A stretch of 64,000 nucleotides of DNA from JANXQG01 sp964615095 (GTDB lineage Bacteria > Planctomycetota > Planctomycetia > Pirellulales > Thermoguttaceae). The notes beneath the pieces were generated by a model that saw nothing but the letters and a program-made list of their open reading frames with translations, did not search any database and was not told the DNA's origin. Position 1 is the stretch's first letter. Each line of letters begins with the position of its first letter. Of this stretch, positions 1 to 8,166 are shown in pieces. The stretch covers positions 1 through 64,000 of the forward strand of contig CAZTPX010000006.1 of the NCBI GenBank assembly GCA_964615095.1, given 5' to 3'. A program made the translations under genes and the position numbers.

Positions 1-1
1 C

Positions 2-55
2 GAAATGCTCGGCGGCAGTACCCTGGAAAGCATCGCGCCGTTTTGGAAGCCTTGA
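2..55 (+). CDS. Possible 3' end of an unidentified gene, cut by the window edge
   Basis: An open frame enters from the left edge and ends at a TGA at 53-55. It gives only 17 residues (EMLGGSTLESIAPFWKP), too few to assign a family. It may equally be a chance open frame. Confidence 0.22.
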   Translation, partial: EMLGGSTLESIAPFWKP

Positions 56-578
56 CGGGTGAAATTTGGCGCCGTGGCTGATGCTGACCTTACGCGCTTA
101 CAATGAAGGTGTGGCGGAGCCCGAGGATTGCCTGGCGTTTCGAGCCTGGCGAGACTGCTCCGCAGGCACGGCTTGAAATAGCGGTCCGATTGTGGTGTTT
201 TGCCGGCCTGAGACATTCCGGTCTACCGACAACCGCTGGTTCTGCGACGACCGTCCCCGAGGCCAGCAGACCCGCGCCGGCGCTGGAGACTGGCGGGCGG
301 TGACGTGCTGGAGCCCAATTCGCCCACACACGGCCTTGTCCGCCGTCCACCGCGAGCCCTGAAATCGGGGCGAACTGGCCAAGTTCTTCTGCGGGCCGCC
401 TGGAGTTGCAAGAAAGCCGTTCAGGCATCGCGAAAGCCGATTTGCGGACAGGTTGGCGTCGGATTATGCTAGTCCATGCCAATAGTGCGGGCCGCGGCCA
501 CAATGACGGCATAACCCAGCCCTCGGCGAGTGCGGATCTCGCACCGAAAAATCTCTGCCGCCTTGAAAGAGATCTGTC
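56..578. other. Intergenic stretch with no recognisable gene
   Basis: About 520 bases with open frames on both strands that have no recognisable signal peptide, domain or ribosome binding site. I regard them as chance frames in GC-rich DNA. The promoter of the PEP-CTERM gene that starts at 579 should lie here, but I could not pick out a convincing -35/-10 pair. Confidence 0.4.
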
Positions 579-2534
579 ATGAGAAGGTCGATTCGCAGGG
601 GCTTGCTGCATGCTTTCGCTGTGGCCTCGTTGGCCGCGCTCTGGTTCAACAACGCTTCCGCCGAGGACTGGTCGCCATTGTGGTCCACGGCGACTCTGTC
701 GCAGGCACGATTTTCACTTGCGGCCACTTCCGCAGACGGCATGGTTTTCTTCGCCGGAGGGTACGCCGCCGGAGGATACACCGGCAACAACTACAACGGC
801 GACACTGACCCGAGCAACGTCGTGGACATCTACAACACATCAACGGGTGTATGGTCCACTGCTACCCTGTCCCAGGCACGCGGTTATCTTTCGGCGACCT
901 CGGTGGGCAACCAGATCTTCTTCGCTGGAGGGAACGCCGGCAACTACGACACTGACCCGAGCAACGTCGTGGACATCTACAACACGTCAACGGGTATCTG
1001 GTCCACCGCGAGCCTTTCGCAGGCACGCGCCAGTCTCTCGGCGACCTCGGCGGGCGGCGATGTTTTATTCGGCGGAGGGCAGACTGCCAACGGCTTCAGC
1101 AACGTGGTAGACATCTACAACACATCTGCGGGCACCTGGTCCATCGCGACCCTGTCGCAGGCACGTAATAATTTTGCTGCTGCCTCGGCGAGTGGCGAGA
1201 TCTTCTTCGGAGGAGGGTATAACGGCAACAGTCTCAGCAACCTGAACGTCGTGGACATCTACAACATGTCAACAGGAATCTGGTCCACCGGGAGCCTTTC
1301 GCAGGCGCGCAATGGTCTTTCGGCGACCTCGGCGGGAGGCATGGTCTTCTTCGCTGGGGGGGCCGGTGTTAACGAAATTGACGCAAGCAGCGTCGTAGAC
1401 ATCTACGACACGTCTGCGGGTACTTGGTCCACCGCGGTGCTGTCGCAAGCACGCTACTATCTTTCGGCCACCACGGCCGGCAACCAAGTCCTCTTTGCTG
1501 GGGGGGCTAACAACGGCAACCCCAGCAGCGTCGTTGACATCTACACGTTACAGAACTACCCATCCATCAGCAGTACGAAGACCTTCAGCCTTGTCGATCA
1601 AACGACCGTCGCAGGGCTTATGCAGCTCAACGCCCCTGGCAGCCTTGCCCTATCAACCTTCAACCTGAACGTCGGCTCCATGAGCGGCAACGCTCCGATC
1701 GACCTGGGTAACCAGACACTCACGGTTGGCAGCGACAACACCAGCACGACATATTCCGGGATCATCAGCGATGTGGGCACCTTCGTGAAGATCGGCAGCG
1801 GCACACTCGTGTTGGCCGCGACGAACACGTACACCGGCCCGACCACTATCAGCCAGGGCAAACTCCTCGTCAGCGGCCTGTTGGGCAACACGGCTATCAT
1901 CGTCAACGGCGGCGGGGCTTTGGGGGGCACTGGCTCGATCGCGGGCCAGGTTACGCTCGCCGGCGGCAGCATTTCCGCGGCGCAGGGCACCCTCGATCTG
2001 GTCGACGGCACGATCGGTACGCTAACCTTCTCCGACACCAACGCGGCCGACAACGTGCTCACGATCGGCGGCACGGCTACCGCAAGCCCATCGATCCTCA
2101 ACTTCGAGGTAGGATCGGCCGCGGACCTTCTCGTACTCAGTTCGGGCAAGCTGGTGGTCAATCCTGGTGGTGGGCTGATCAATATCACGCCATTGGACGG
2201 TTTCGGCCCTGGCACCTACGACCTGATCGACTTTTCCGCCAGTCAGGCCAGCGGATTGAACAACCTGCTGTTGAACACGCCGACGATCGACGGCTACTCG
2301 GTCTATTTGCAACCAACGGCCACGGCCGAGGAGCTTGTGGTCACTCCCGAGCCCTCCACTCTTGCGCTTCTCGGAGCCGGTACTATCAGTCTGATCGGGT
2401 GGGCTTGGCGACGAAGGCAGAAGCGTTCAATGTCTGTCGGTGGGGAAATCGTCTCGGGCGACGATCAGGACGAAGGCCCAGCAATCCTTTCCATACCGTC
2501 GCGGTGGGCGGAAGCAATACGAAGGGCAGCTTGA
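579..2534 (+). CDS. Kelch-repeat protein with autotransporter-type repeat and PEP-CTERM sorting signal
   Basis: A 651-residue exported protein. Residues 1-28 form a signal peptide (RRSIRR basic start, hydrophobic core, cleavage near NASA-ED). Residues about 30-325 hold six kelch-like blades, each with a WST-x(4)-SQAR segment and a VVDIYNTS segment, so a beta-propeller is expected. Around residue 400 comes a stretch (KIGSGTLVLAATNTYTG) typical of autotransporter-associated beta-strand repeats. At residue 590 the motif PEPSTLALLG starts a hydrophobic helix followed by the basic patch RRRQKR, the classic PEP-CTERM signal for exosortase-dependent surface sorting. Oddly, about 35 residues follow the basic patch, where such proteins normally end. 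The role is probably cell-surface or extracellular-matrix structure; the ligand is unknown. No exosortase gene lies in this window. Confidence 0.85.
   Translation: MRRSIRRGLLHAFAVASLAALWFNNASAEDWSPLWSTATLSQARFSLAATSADGMVFFAGGYAAGGYTGNNYNGDTDPSNVVDIYNTSTGVWSTATLSQARGYLSATSVGNQIFFAGGNAGNYDTDPSNVVDIYNTSTGIWSTASLSQARASLSATSAGGDVLFGGGQTANGFSNVVDIYNTSAGTWSIATLSQARNNFAAASASGEIFFGGGYNGNSLSNLNVVDIYNMSTGIWSTGSLSQARNGLSATSAGGMVFFAGGAGVNEIDASSVVDIYDTSAGTWSTAVLSQARYYLSATTAGNQVLFAGGANNGNPSSVVDIYTLQNYPSISSTKTFSLVDQTTVAGLMQLNAPGSLALSTFNLNVGSMSGNAPIDLGNQTLTVGSDNTSTTYSGIISDVGTFVKIGSGTLVLAATNTYTGPTTISQGKLLVSGLLGNTAIIVNGGGALGGTGSIAGQVTLAGGSISAAQGTLDLVDGTIGTLTFSDTNAADNVLTIGGTATASPSILNFEVGSAADLLVLSSGKLVVNPGGGLINITPLDGFGPGTYDLIDFSASQASGLNNLLLNTPTIDGYSVYLQPTATAEELVVTPEPSTLALLGAGTISLIGWAWRRRQKRSMSVGGEIVSGDDQDEGPAILSIPSRWAEAIRRAA
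690..1545 (+). repeat. Tandem DNA repeats encoding the kelch blades
   Basis: Six copies of a unit of roughly 138-147 bases inside the kelch gene. A near-constant core encoding VVDIYNT recurs near 816, 963, 1104, 1249, 1390 and 1528. The similarity is visible in the DNA, not only in the protein, so the repeats can recombine and blade number may vary between strains. Confidence 0.75.
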
Positions 2535-2695
2535 GCTAACAGCGGATCATTGTCTGATGGGTAAAGAGAAGCATCCGCGTGCCCATCAGGCCGCGAGGCC
2601 CTGGCCATTGTCGGCCGCGCTGTGACGATGGATTGGGTAAGGCGGGACGGGCACGAGTTATGGACCCTGGGAATCGAGACTTATTGGATGGCCTT

Positions 2696-4243
2696 ATGAT
2701 TAAAACCTTGCTTACGGTTGTTTGGGGCGTGTTGCTTTCAACAACAGCGCTCCACGCGGCGGACTGGCCGCAGTGGGGAGGAACGCCATCCAAGAACATG
2801 GCTTCGCCGGAAAAAGGTCTGCCTGACACGTTCACGCCGGGCAAGAAGAGAACCTTGGGCGATGGTATTGACGTTACCACTGCGCAAAACGTGAAGTGGG
2901 CCGTTTGGATAGGCGACTTCGCGTGTGGAACGCCCACGGTGGCGGAAGGCAAGGTGTTCATCGGCGGGATGGTTGAGGGCCAGGGCATCCTGAATTGTTT
3001 CGATGAGGCAACCGGGAAAATGCTCTGGCAGTGGCGAGTATCGTGTCGCTCCGATCTAAAGGCCGATGCGATGAACTTTCGGCAGTTTCCTAAGTCGCTG
3101 GGGGTATGTTCCGCGCCAGCCGTCGATGGTGACCGGCTGTACTTCGTAGATCAAAACTGCGTGATTGAATGTCTCGACGTCCATGGCCAACCGTCCAAGG
3201 CAGCCTCGGAAGTGGGCAAGGCCAGGGTGATTTGGACGTTCGATATGTACGCTGACAAGGCGGTTGGCTCCCGTCCGTCAGACGCCTGTAACGGCTCTCC
3301 GTTGATTGACGGCGACATGCTTTACGTCACAACGTCCAACGGCGTGGATCGCATCGTCGAAAGGCCGATTGAGGAGGATGGCGTGCGGAAGTGTATGGCC
3401 CCCAACGCGCCTTCGCTCATCGTGCTGGACAAACGCAATGGCCGTTTTCTGGCTAGAGACAACGCGCCCATCGCAGCCAATATGCTACATGGGCAGTGGT
3501 CGTCGCCGTCCATGGGAAAAGTGCAAGATCGCAGGCTTGTGTTCCTGGGTGGCGGCGACGGCAACTGTTATGCGTTTGCAGCACTTACGGAGATGCCCCG
3601 GCAGCCAGTCACTCTGAAGACCGTGTGGTGGTGTGACTGTAATCCGCCGCAATACCGTGGCCTGAGCGAGACGGGCATGACGATTCGCTACACTCTCGGC
3701 GACAGACGGCGAACGGACAGCATCAACAAACTCAACGACGGGTTGTTCGTGGGGATAAGCGAGATCATCGCCACGCCGGTGTTTTACAAGGACCGGGTCT
3801 ATGTGGCCATCGGCCGCGACCCGGAGCATGGTCGGGGCCGTGGCTCGCTCTGCTGCATCGACGCGACTAAAACGGGAGACGTCACCAAGACGTCCACGGT
3901 CTGGGCCTACCAGGGACTCGACCGTTCCCTTTGCACGGTGTCCATTAGCGACGGACTTCTATATATCGCGGACGTGGCCGGACGTTTGCACTGTCTCGAT
4001 GCGGAGACCGGCATCGTGCATTGGGTTTACCAATCGAACAGTCGGGCGGTCGGCTCGACGATGGTTGCGGACGGCAAGGTATACATGCCCACCGAGAAGT
4101 GCTTGAACATCCTGGCAGCGGGGAAGGAGATAAAGCTCCTTAGCCAGATCAAGCTGGGTGCGTCCTCGTGGGTCACGCCCGTGGCAGCGAACGGAACGCT
4201 TTACATCGCGTCGAAGAACTACTTGTGGGCGGTAAAGAGGTAG
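2696..4243 (+). CDS. Secreted PQQ-like beta-propeller protein
   Basis: A 515-residue protein. The frame is open further upstream (to 2579), but ATG 2696 begins a clean signal peptide (MIKTLLTVVWGVLLSTTALHA) followed directly by DWPQWGG, the usual mature start of planctomycete PQQ-like proteins. Repeated blades with motifs such as GKVFIGG, NCFDEATGKMLWQW, RLYFVDQN, LHCLDAETG and WAVKR fit a PF13360-type propeller. It probably lies in the periplasm. In this family the propeller may bind a partner or a quinone, but free PQQ dehydrogenase activity should not be assumed because no dehydrogenase active-site domain is seen. Nothing nearby fixes its role. Confidence 0.85.
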   Translation: MIKTLLTVVWGVLLSTTALHAADWPQWGGTPSKNMASPEKGLPDTFTPGKKRTLGDGIDVTTAQNVKWAVWIGDFACGTPTVAEGKVFIGGMVEGQGILNCFDEATGKMLWQWRVSCRSDLKADAMNFRQFPKSLGVCSAPAVDGDRLYFVDQNCVIECLDVHGQPSKAASEVGKARVIWTFDMYADKAVGSRPSDACNGSPLIDGDMLYVTTSNGVDRIVERPIEEDGVRKCMAPNAPSLIVLDKRNGRFLARDNAPIAANMLHGQWSSPSMGKVQDRRLVFLGGGDGNCYAFAALTEMPRQPVTLKTVWWCDCNPPQYRGLSETGMTIRYTLGDRRRTDSINKLNDGLFVGISEIIATPVFYKDRVYVAIGRDPEHGRGRGSLCCIDATKTGDVTKTSTVWAYQGLDRSLCTVSISDGLLYIADVAGRLHCLDAETGIVHWVYQSNSRAVGSTMVADGKVYMPTEKCLNILAAGKEIKLLSQIKLGASSWVTPVAANGTLYIASKNYLWAVKR

Positions 4244-4852
4244 GATGCCAGCTCCCGATTGTTCTCGGTCCAATCGGAAAGCAAGTGTTCTTCCGCCATC
4301 GTCTTCCCTCCCTATCCGGCCATCGCCAAGCAGCCGTCCTTGACGCCCTGCCCGTTCAGCAGAATTGCGCCAGATCGGCGTCCAGCGCGGCGGCGTCTTA
4401 TTGTGCGAGCATGGCTTCTCCTATAACCTACTTTCCGCAGATCTGAATTGTAATATCTTTGAATTACCGGGCGGCGAGCGGCGGTACGATGGCAGCTTGA
4501 GGCGACCGCCAGCGGTGGCTTTCCGTGGCCGAATGACCAGGCATCGGGTCCGTGTCCACTGCGAATCTTCGCGTCGGGGGCATGCCGCGGCAATGTCCAC
4601 TTCAGTCCGCGGCGAAAGGTAAAATGCACTTACGAAACGGACCATTGACGTAAGTCGAGCGGCACAAAACTTACGTCGATGGTCCTCGTCGTAAGTACCC
4701 TTACCTACGGCCCAGATCCTTGATTTTTGCCCGAACTGGACATTTCCTTCTTGTGACAAACCGCTGGTCTTCGCCACATTCCGACCGCACGGTGCGACCG
4801 TATGGCGAAGATAGCAAGCGGTTCGCGTACAACCAGGAAGGAATCCCAAACC
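4244..4852. other. Intergenic region between propeller gene and transposase
   Basis: No convincing gene. It contains the long nested inverted repeat at 4628-4696 and the upstream flank of the transposase. Several open frames here are shadows without family features. Confidence 0.5.
4628..4696. repeat. Nested inverted repeat, two 28-base arms with a 13-base spacer
   Basis: Arm 1 is 4628-4655 and arm 2 is 4669-4696. Arm 2 matches the reverse complement of arm 1 at 24 of 28 positions. Each arm also begins with ACTTACG and ends with CGTAAGT, so each arm can fold on itself as well. It lies about 155 bases before the transposase start and could be an element end or a transcribed hairpin. No T-tract follows, so it is not a typical terminator. 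Confidence 0.7.
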
Positions 4853-6037
4853 ATGTCCGCCAAGCCTTCGCGAACGACCAAACCGATACATCCTCCGACC
4901 GAGCCGCCGGCCCAGAGCGTCGCCCGCACCGGTCGAGATGTGCTGCGCTCGTCCACCGTAGGCGCGTTGCCCATCCTCAATCATTTCCTCCGCCGCATGC
5001 GACTGGAAGACTTTCTCCGCGCAGCGTTGCCTGCGGAAGACCGCCGCACCAAACTCTCGCCGGTCAAGGCCCTGTTGGTCTTGCTCCGCAACCTGCTCAT
5101 CTCGCGGGAGCCGATCTACGGTGTCGGCGAATGGGCCGCACGCCACGCCCCGAATCTGTTGGGCCTGGCCGCAGAGAAAGAAATTGGCCTGCTCAACGAC
5201 GACTGCGTGGGCCGGGCGCTGGACCGCCTGTTTATGGCCGACGTGCCCTCGTTGGTCCTGGCGGTGGCCACGCACGCGGTCAAGGAATTTGGCGTCTCGC
5301 TGGATGAACTGCACAACGATTCGACGACCGTTACCTTCTGTGGAGCGTACACCAACGCCACGGCCGACCAACGTGCTCTGGGCCGTCCCACACTGGCCAT
5401 TGCCTTCGGCCACAACAAGGACCATCGTCCCGATCTGAAGCAATTGCTGTTCATCCTCACGATCACCGCCGACGGCGGCGTACCGCTGCACTTCCGTGCG
5501 GCAAATGGCAATGTGAGCGACGATCAGACCCATCGCGACACTTGGGATTTGCTCTGTCAGTTGACCGGCCGGCGCGACTTCCTCTACGTGGCCGACTGCA
5601 AGCTGGCCAGCAGCGAGAACATGGCCTATCTCCACCAGCGCCAGGGCCGCTTCGTCACCATCTTGCCACGGACCCGCAGTGAAGACGCCGCCTTTCGCGA
5701 GCAAGCAGCCCAGGGCCGGGTCACTTGGCGGTCGCTGTGGGAAAAGACCGACGAGGAAGGCGCGGTGATCGATCGTTATTCGACGAGCGACCCGTCGGCC
5801 ACCACGGCCGAAGGCTACCGACTGGTCTGGTATCACAGCCTCCGCAAGGCCGAACAGGATGCCTTGGAACTATCGGCAAGCCCTCGTTCCGGCCGCGGCC
5901 CCGATCTCCGCCCATTGATGATCGGCCATTACCCGCGGGCCCGATTGCCCTCGCAGAAAAGATTTTTCACGCTTGCCGGAACGACACAAACGGCCCCGTC
6001 AAACCGTTGCCAAGCGACCCGGGCGGGTGCCTGGTAA
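4853..6037 (+). pseudogene. IS1634-type (IS4-like) DDE transposase, C-terminal third lost
   Basis: The ATG at 4853 has an AGGAAGG ribosome binding site at 4836-4842; an ATG at 4802 is also in frame. The N-terminal part resembles the DUF4277 region of IS1634 transposases. LDELHNDSTTVTFCG carries the first catalytic Asp, and DFLYVADCKLAS the second. PDLKQLLFILTITADGGVP and RFVTILPRTR are family hallmarks. Normal members have about 550 residues and carry the catalytic Glu late in the protein. Here family-like sequence stops at about 5870 (after WYHSLRKAEQDALE), and the remaining 50 residues look frameshifted. The protein should be inactive. Confidence 0.8.
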
Positions 6038-6091
6038 CAGAGCGTATCCAGGGCAGCCGTCAATTACGGGAGGATGATGGATCAGCGGTCC

Positions 6092-7807
6092 TCAAGGAAC
6101 CTTTGGCTTCGTTGTGCTCCCGCTGCGAAGACGGCGTCCTGCCGGTATGCTGTCCGCCGTGACCGTTGATGGGTTCGTCGGGTCTATCGGTGGCCATCGC
6201 AGATCTCCAAACCAAGACGGCTTTCCAGGAAGGTACAGGCTGTCGGGAAGGGCATGATTCGCGATGCCGGCGTCCCATTGAATGCTCCGTGTCGCATAAT
6301 CATAATTCCCGTGGCGAATCAAAGTGCTTTTCACGCGCGTATCGAGAGCGTCCTTCCCGGTATTCGGCGGATTCACTCCCGAATAGGAATTGTTGCCCAT
6401 GTGCGGATAGCCAAGCTGGTAGATCACTCTCGTCAGATAACTGTATTCATTGGCCTCCGTTGTAAGGAGTCCGGCCGGCGGGGTTGGGAACAAGGGATCG
6501 CCCAGCACGTTGCCGACGATATTGAAATAGTAACTCCATCGACTCAGAGCCACGGTTCGCAGTCCCTGCGTCAGCTTGGGATGCGCGCCGGAAAACCAGT
6601 TGCGGAATACCGTGTTGTGGCTCGCCGATCCAAAATACCCGTCCGACTGAAACATGACACCCACATTGCCCTCGAACAGATTCATCATGTTGTGCGGTCC
6701 GTGGTTGACGGAGATGTCCCCTCCCGCGATCTCGCTGCCGGTATCGATGTCGGAGCAATAGTTATACGCGATGACATTCCCCGAACAGCCCCCTTTCCAA
6801 TCGCCCAGGATGATCATGGGAAAGCCGCCGCGCACGCAGGTATTGTTCTCGATCAGGTTCCAACAGCAGTCTTCGTAGAGGTCGATGCCTTCATGGTTCG
6901 GTCCGCTGGACCGAGTTTCGTGCGTGTAGCACTGGCGGATTTCGCATTTCGAGCAGCAAACGAGCCAGAGTTGTTTGGCGTTGGACTTTCTCACTTCTAC
7001 TCCCTTGAACCAGCATCCGTACGCTTGTTGTAAGAAGACGGCACACGCGGCGGAGCTGTTTTCCATATCGAAAGTCAGGTCCTCGAATCCCGTCTTTTCG
7101 AGCAGCCAGTTGCCATATACCGCCAGGGCTGGAGAATTCGTGAGCGTAAATGGTAGTGCCGGTGAAAAGCTGACGGTGGTTGCGGTCTTCGAGATGACCT
7201 TGAACATGAACGACATATTGTTGGTGGCTCCGTTCAAGGAGTGGACAAAATCGGGATTGGCCTGTTCGATCCGAATCATCCTTCCCACTACGACGCTGGA
7301 CGTATTGGGAACCGAAACGGTCGTGCTCCCTTTCGTCGCGCCTCCGGTAATGCCGTGGTTGGCTTTCGGGCGAAGCCATTCGGCTGCCCCCACCTCGAAA
7401 GCGCCGTTACCGCCGCCGACGTAGAACTTCAAGACGGTCTTTCCCATCCCGTTACCGCGAATCGTCCTGTGGCTCTTGTTGAAAGTCAACCTGCTATTGA
7501 TCCGGTACGTGCCTGGGGGGATGTACACGACCTGGTTGGCGGGACAGGTATTGATCGCCGATTGGATGGCCGAAGTGTCATCTGTCACGCCGTCGCCCAC
7601 GGCCCGATAGGGGGCATCCTTCACGTTGGCAAAAATCGTTGTACGGTGGAGAATCCCATCCGGAACACCGGATAGGCCCTCCCAGGCAATCCGGCGATCG
7701 GCGGGAATGATGTCGGAATTGTCAGGTGGGTAAGTGGCCGCCAAGAGAAACGATGCGTATGCAAGATTTAGGACCACCAATCCCCAAGCAAGGAGATTTG
7801 ATCTCAT
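6092..7807 (-). CDS. Secreted right-handed beta-helix (pectate-lyase-like) protein
   Basis: A 571-residue protein with an N-terminal signal peptide (MRSNLLAWGLVVLNLAYASFLLAA). YRAVGDGVTDDTSAIQSAI at about residue 67 is the signature start of the pectate-lyase superfamily 3 fold (PF12708), followed by VVYIPPGTYRI. The remainder is rich in Asn/Gly turns expected of a parallel beta-helix (IENNTCVRGG, GNVIAYNYCSD, LFEGNVGVMFQSDGYFGSASHN). The fold binds or cleaves polysaccharide, but the substrate cannot be told. The gene ends just after the decayed transposase and is transcribed towards it. Confidence 0.8.
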   Translation of the reverse strand: MRSNLLAWGLVVLNLAYASFLLAATYPPDNSDIIPADRRIAWEGLSGVPDGILHRTTIFANVKDAPYRAVGDGVTDDTSAIQSAINTCPANQVVYIPPGTYRINSRLTFNKSHRTIRGNGMGKTVLKFYVGGGNGAFEVGAAEWLRPKANHGITGGATKGSTTVSVPNTSSVVVGRMIRIEQANPDFVHSLNGATNNMSFMFKVISKTATTVSFSPALPFTLTNSPALAVYGNWLLEKTGFEDLTFDMENSSAACAVFLQQAYGCWFKGVEVRKSNAKQLWLVCCSKCEIRQCYTHETRSSGPNHEGIDLYEDCCWNLIENNTCVRGGFPMIILGDWKGGCSGNVIAYNYCSDIDTGSEIAGGDISVNHGPHNMMNLFEGNVGVMFQSDGYFGSASHNTVFRNWFSGAHPKLTQGLRTVALSRWSYYFNIVGNVLGDPLFPTPPAGLLTTEANEYSYLTRVIYQLGYPHMGNNSYSGVNPPNTGKDALDTRVKSTLIRHGNYDYATRSIQWDAGIANHALPDSLYLPGKPSWFGDLRWPPIDPTNPSTVTADSIPAGRRLRSGSTTKPKVP

Positions 7808-8166
7808 CTCTTCCTCCGAGACGTGAAAAAAGGGCGGACGATGGCCAGTTTAGTTCTAACGGGTGTCATGGCTGTGAACACGGCAACTCTCATCCTCCTG
7901 GCAAGAAATCTCCACGTCAAGCCAGTGCGGTAACGGATTTCAGAGCGGATCAGTAGACCGCCCATCTTGGGCAGCACACCCGTACCGGGGGTGCGCAGCG
8001 GTTGCGCACCCCAGCGTGGAAGTCACGGTACCACGAAAGTGGCCCGTTGCCCATTGGATTATGCACAACACTTCCCGCCGTGACTGGCAGACCGCGCTAA
8101 GACGTGCCATAATCCAGAGACTCAGGATCATTATCTGGTTAGGCCCTTGGCAAAGCGAGGTGAATC
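7808..8166. other. Divergent intergenic region
   Basis: About 360 bases between two divergently transcribed secreted-protein genes, so both promoters should lie here. The visible structure is the hairpin at 7988-8012. No gene is supported. Confidence 0.5.
7988..8012. repeat. Perfect 10-bp stem hairpin
   Basis: GGGGTGCGCA (7988-7997) pairs perfectly with TGCGCACCCC (8003-8012) across a 5-base loop. There is no T-tract, so it may be an operator, a repeat-family element or an mRNA-stabilising structure rather than a terminator. Confidence 0.6.

Noticed and set aside
4421..5836. Long antisense open frame of 471 codons over the transposase
   Set aside because: It lies opposite a recognised transposase and has no family features; long shadows are expected in GC-rich DNA.
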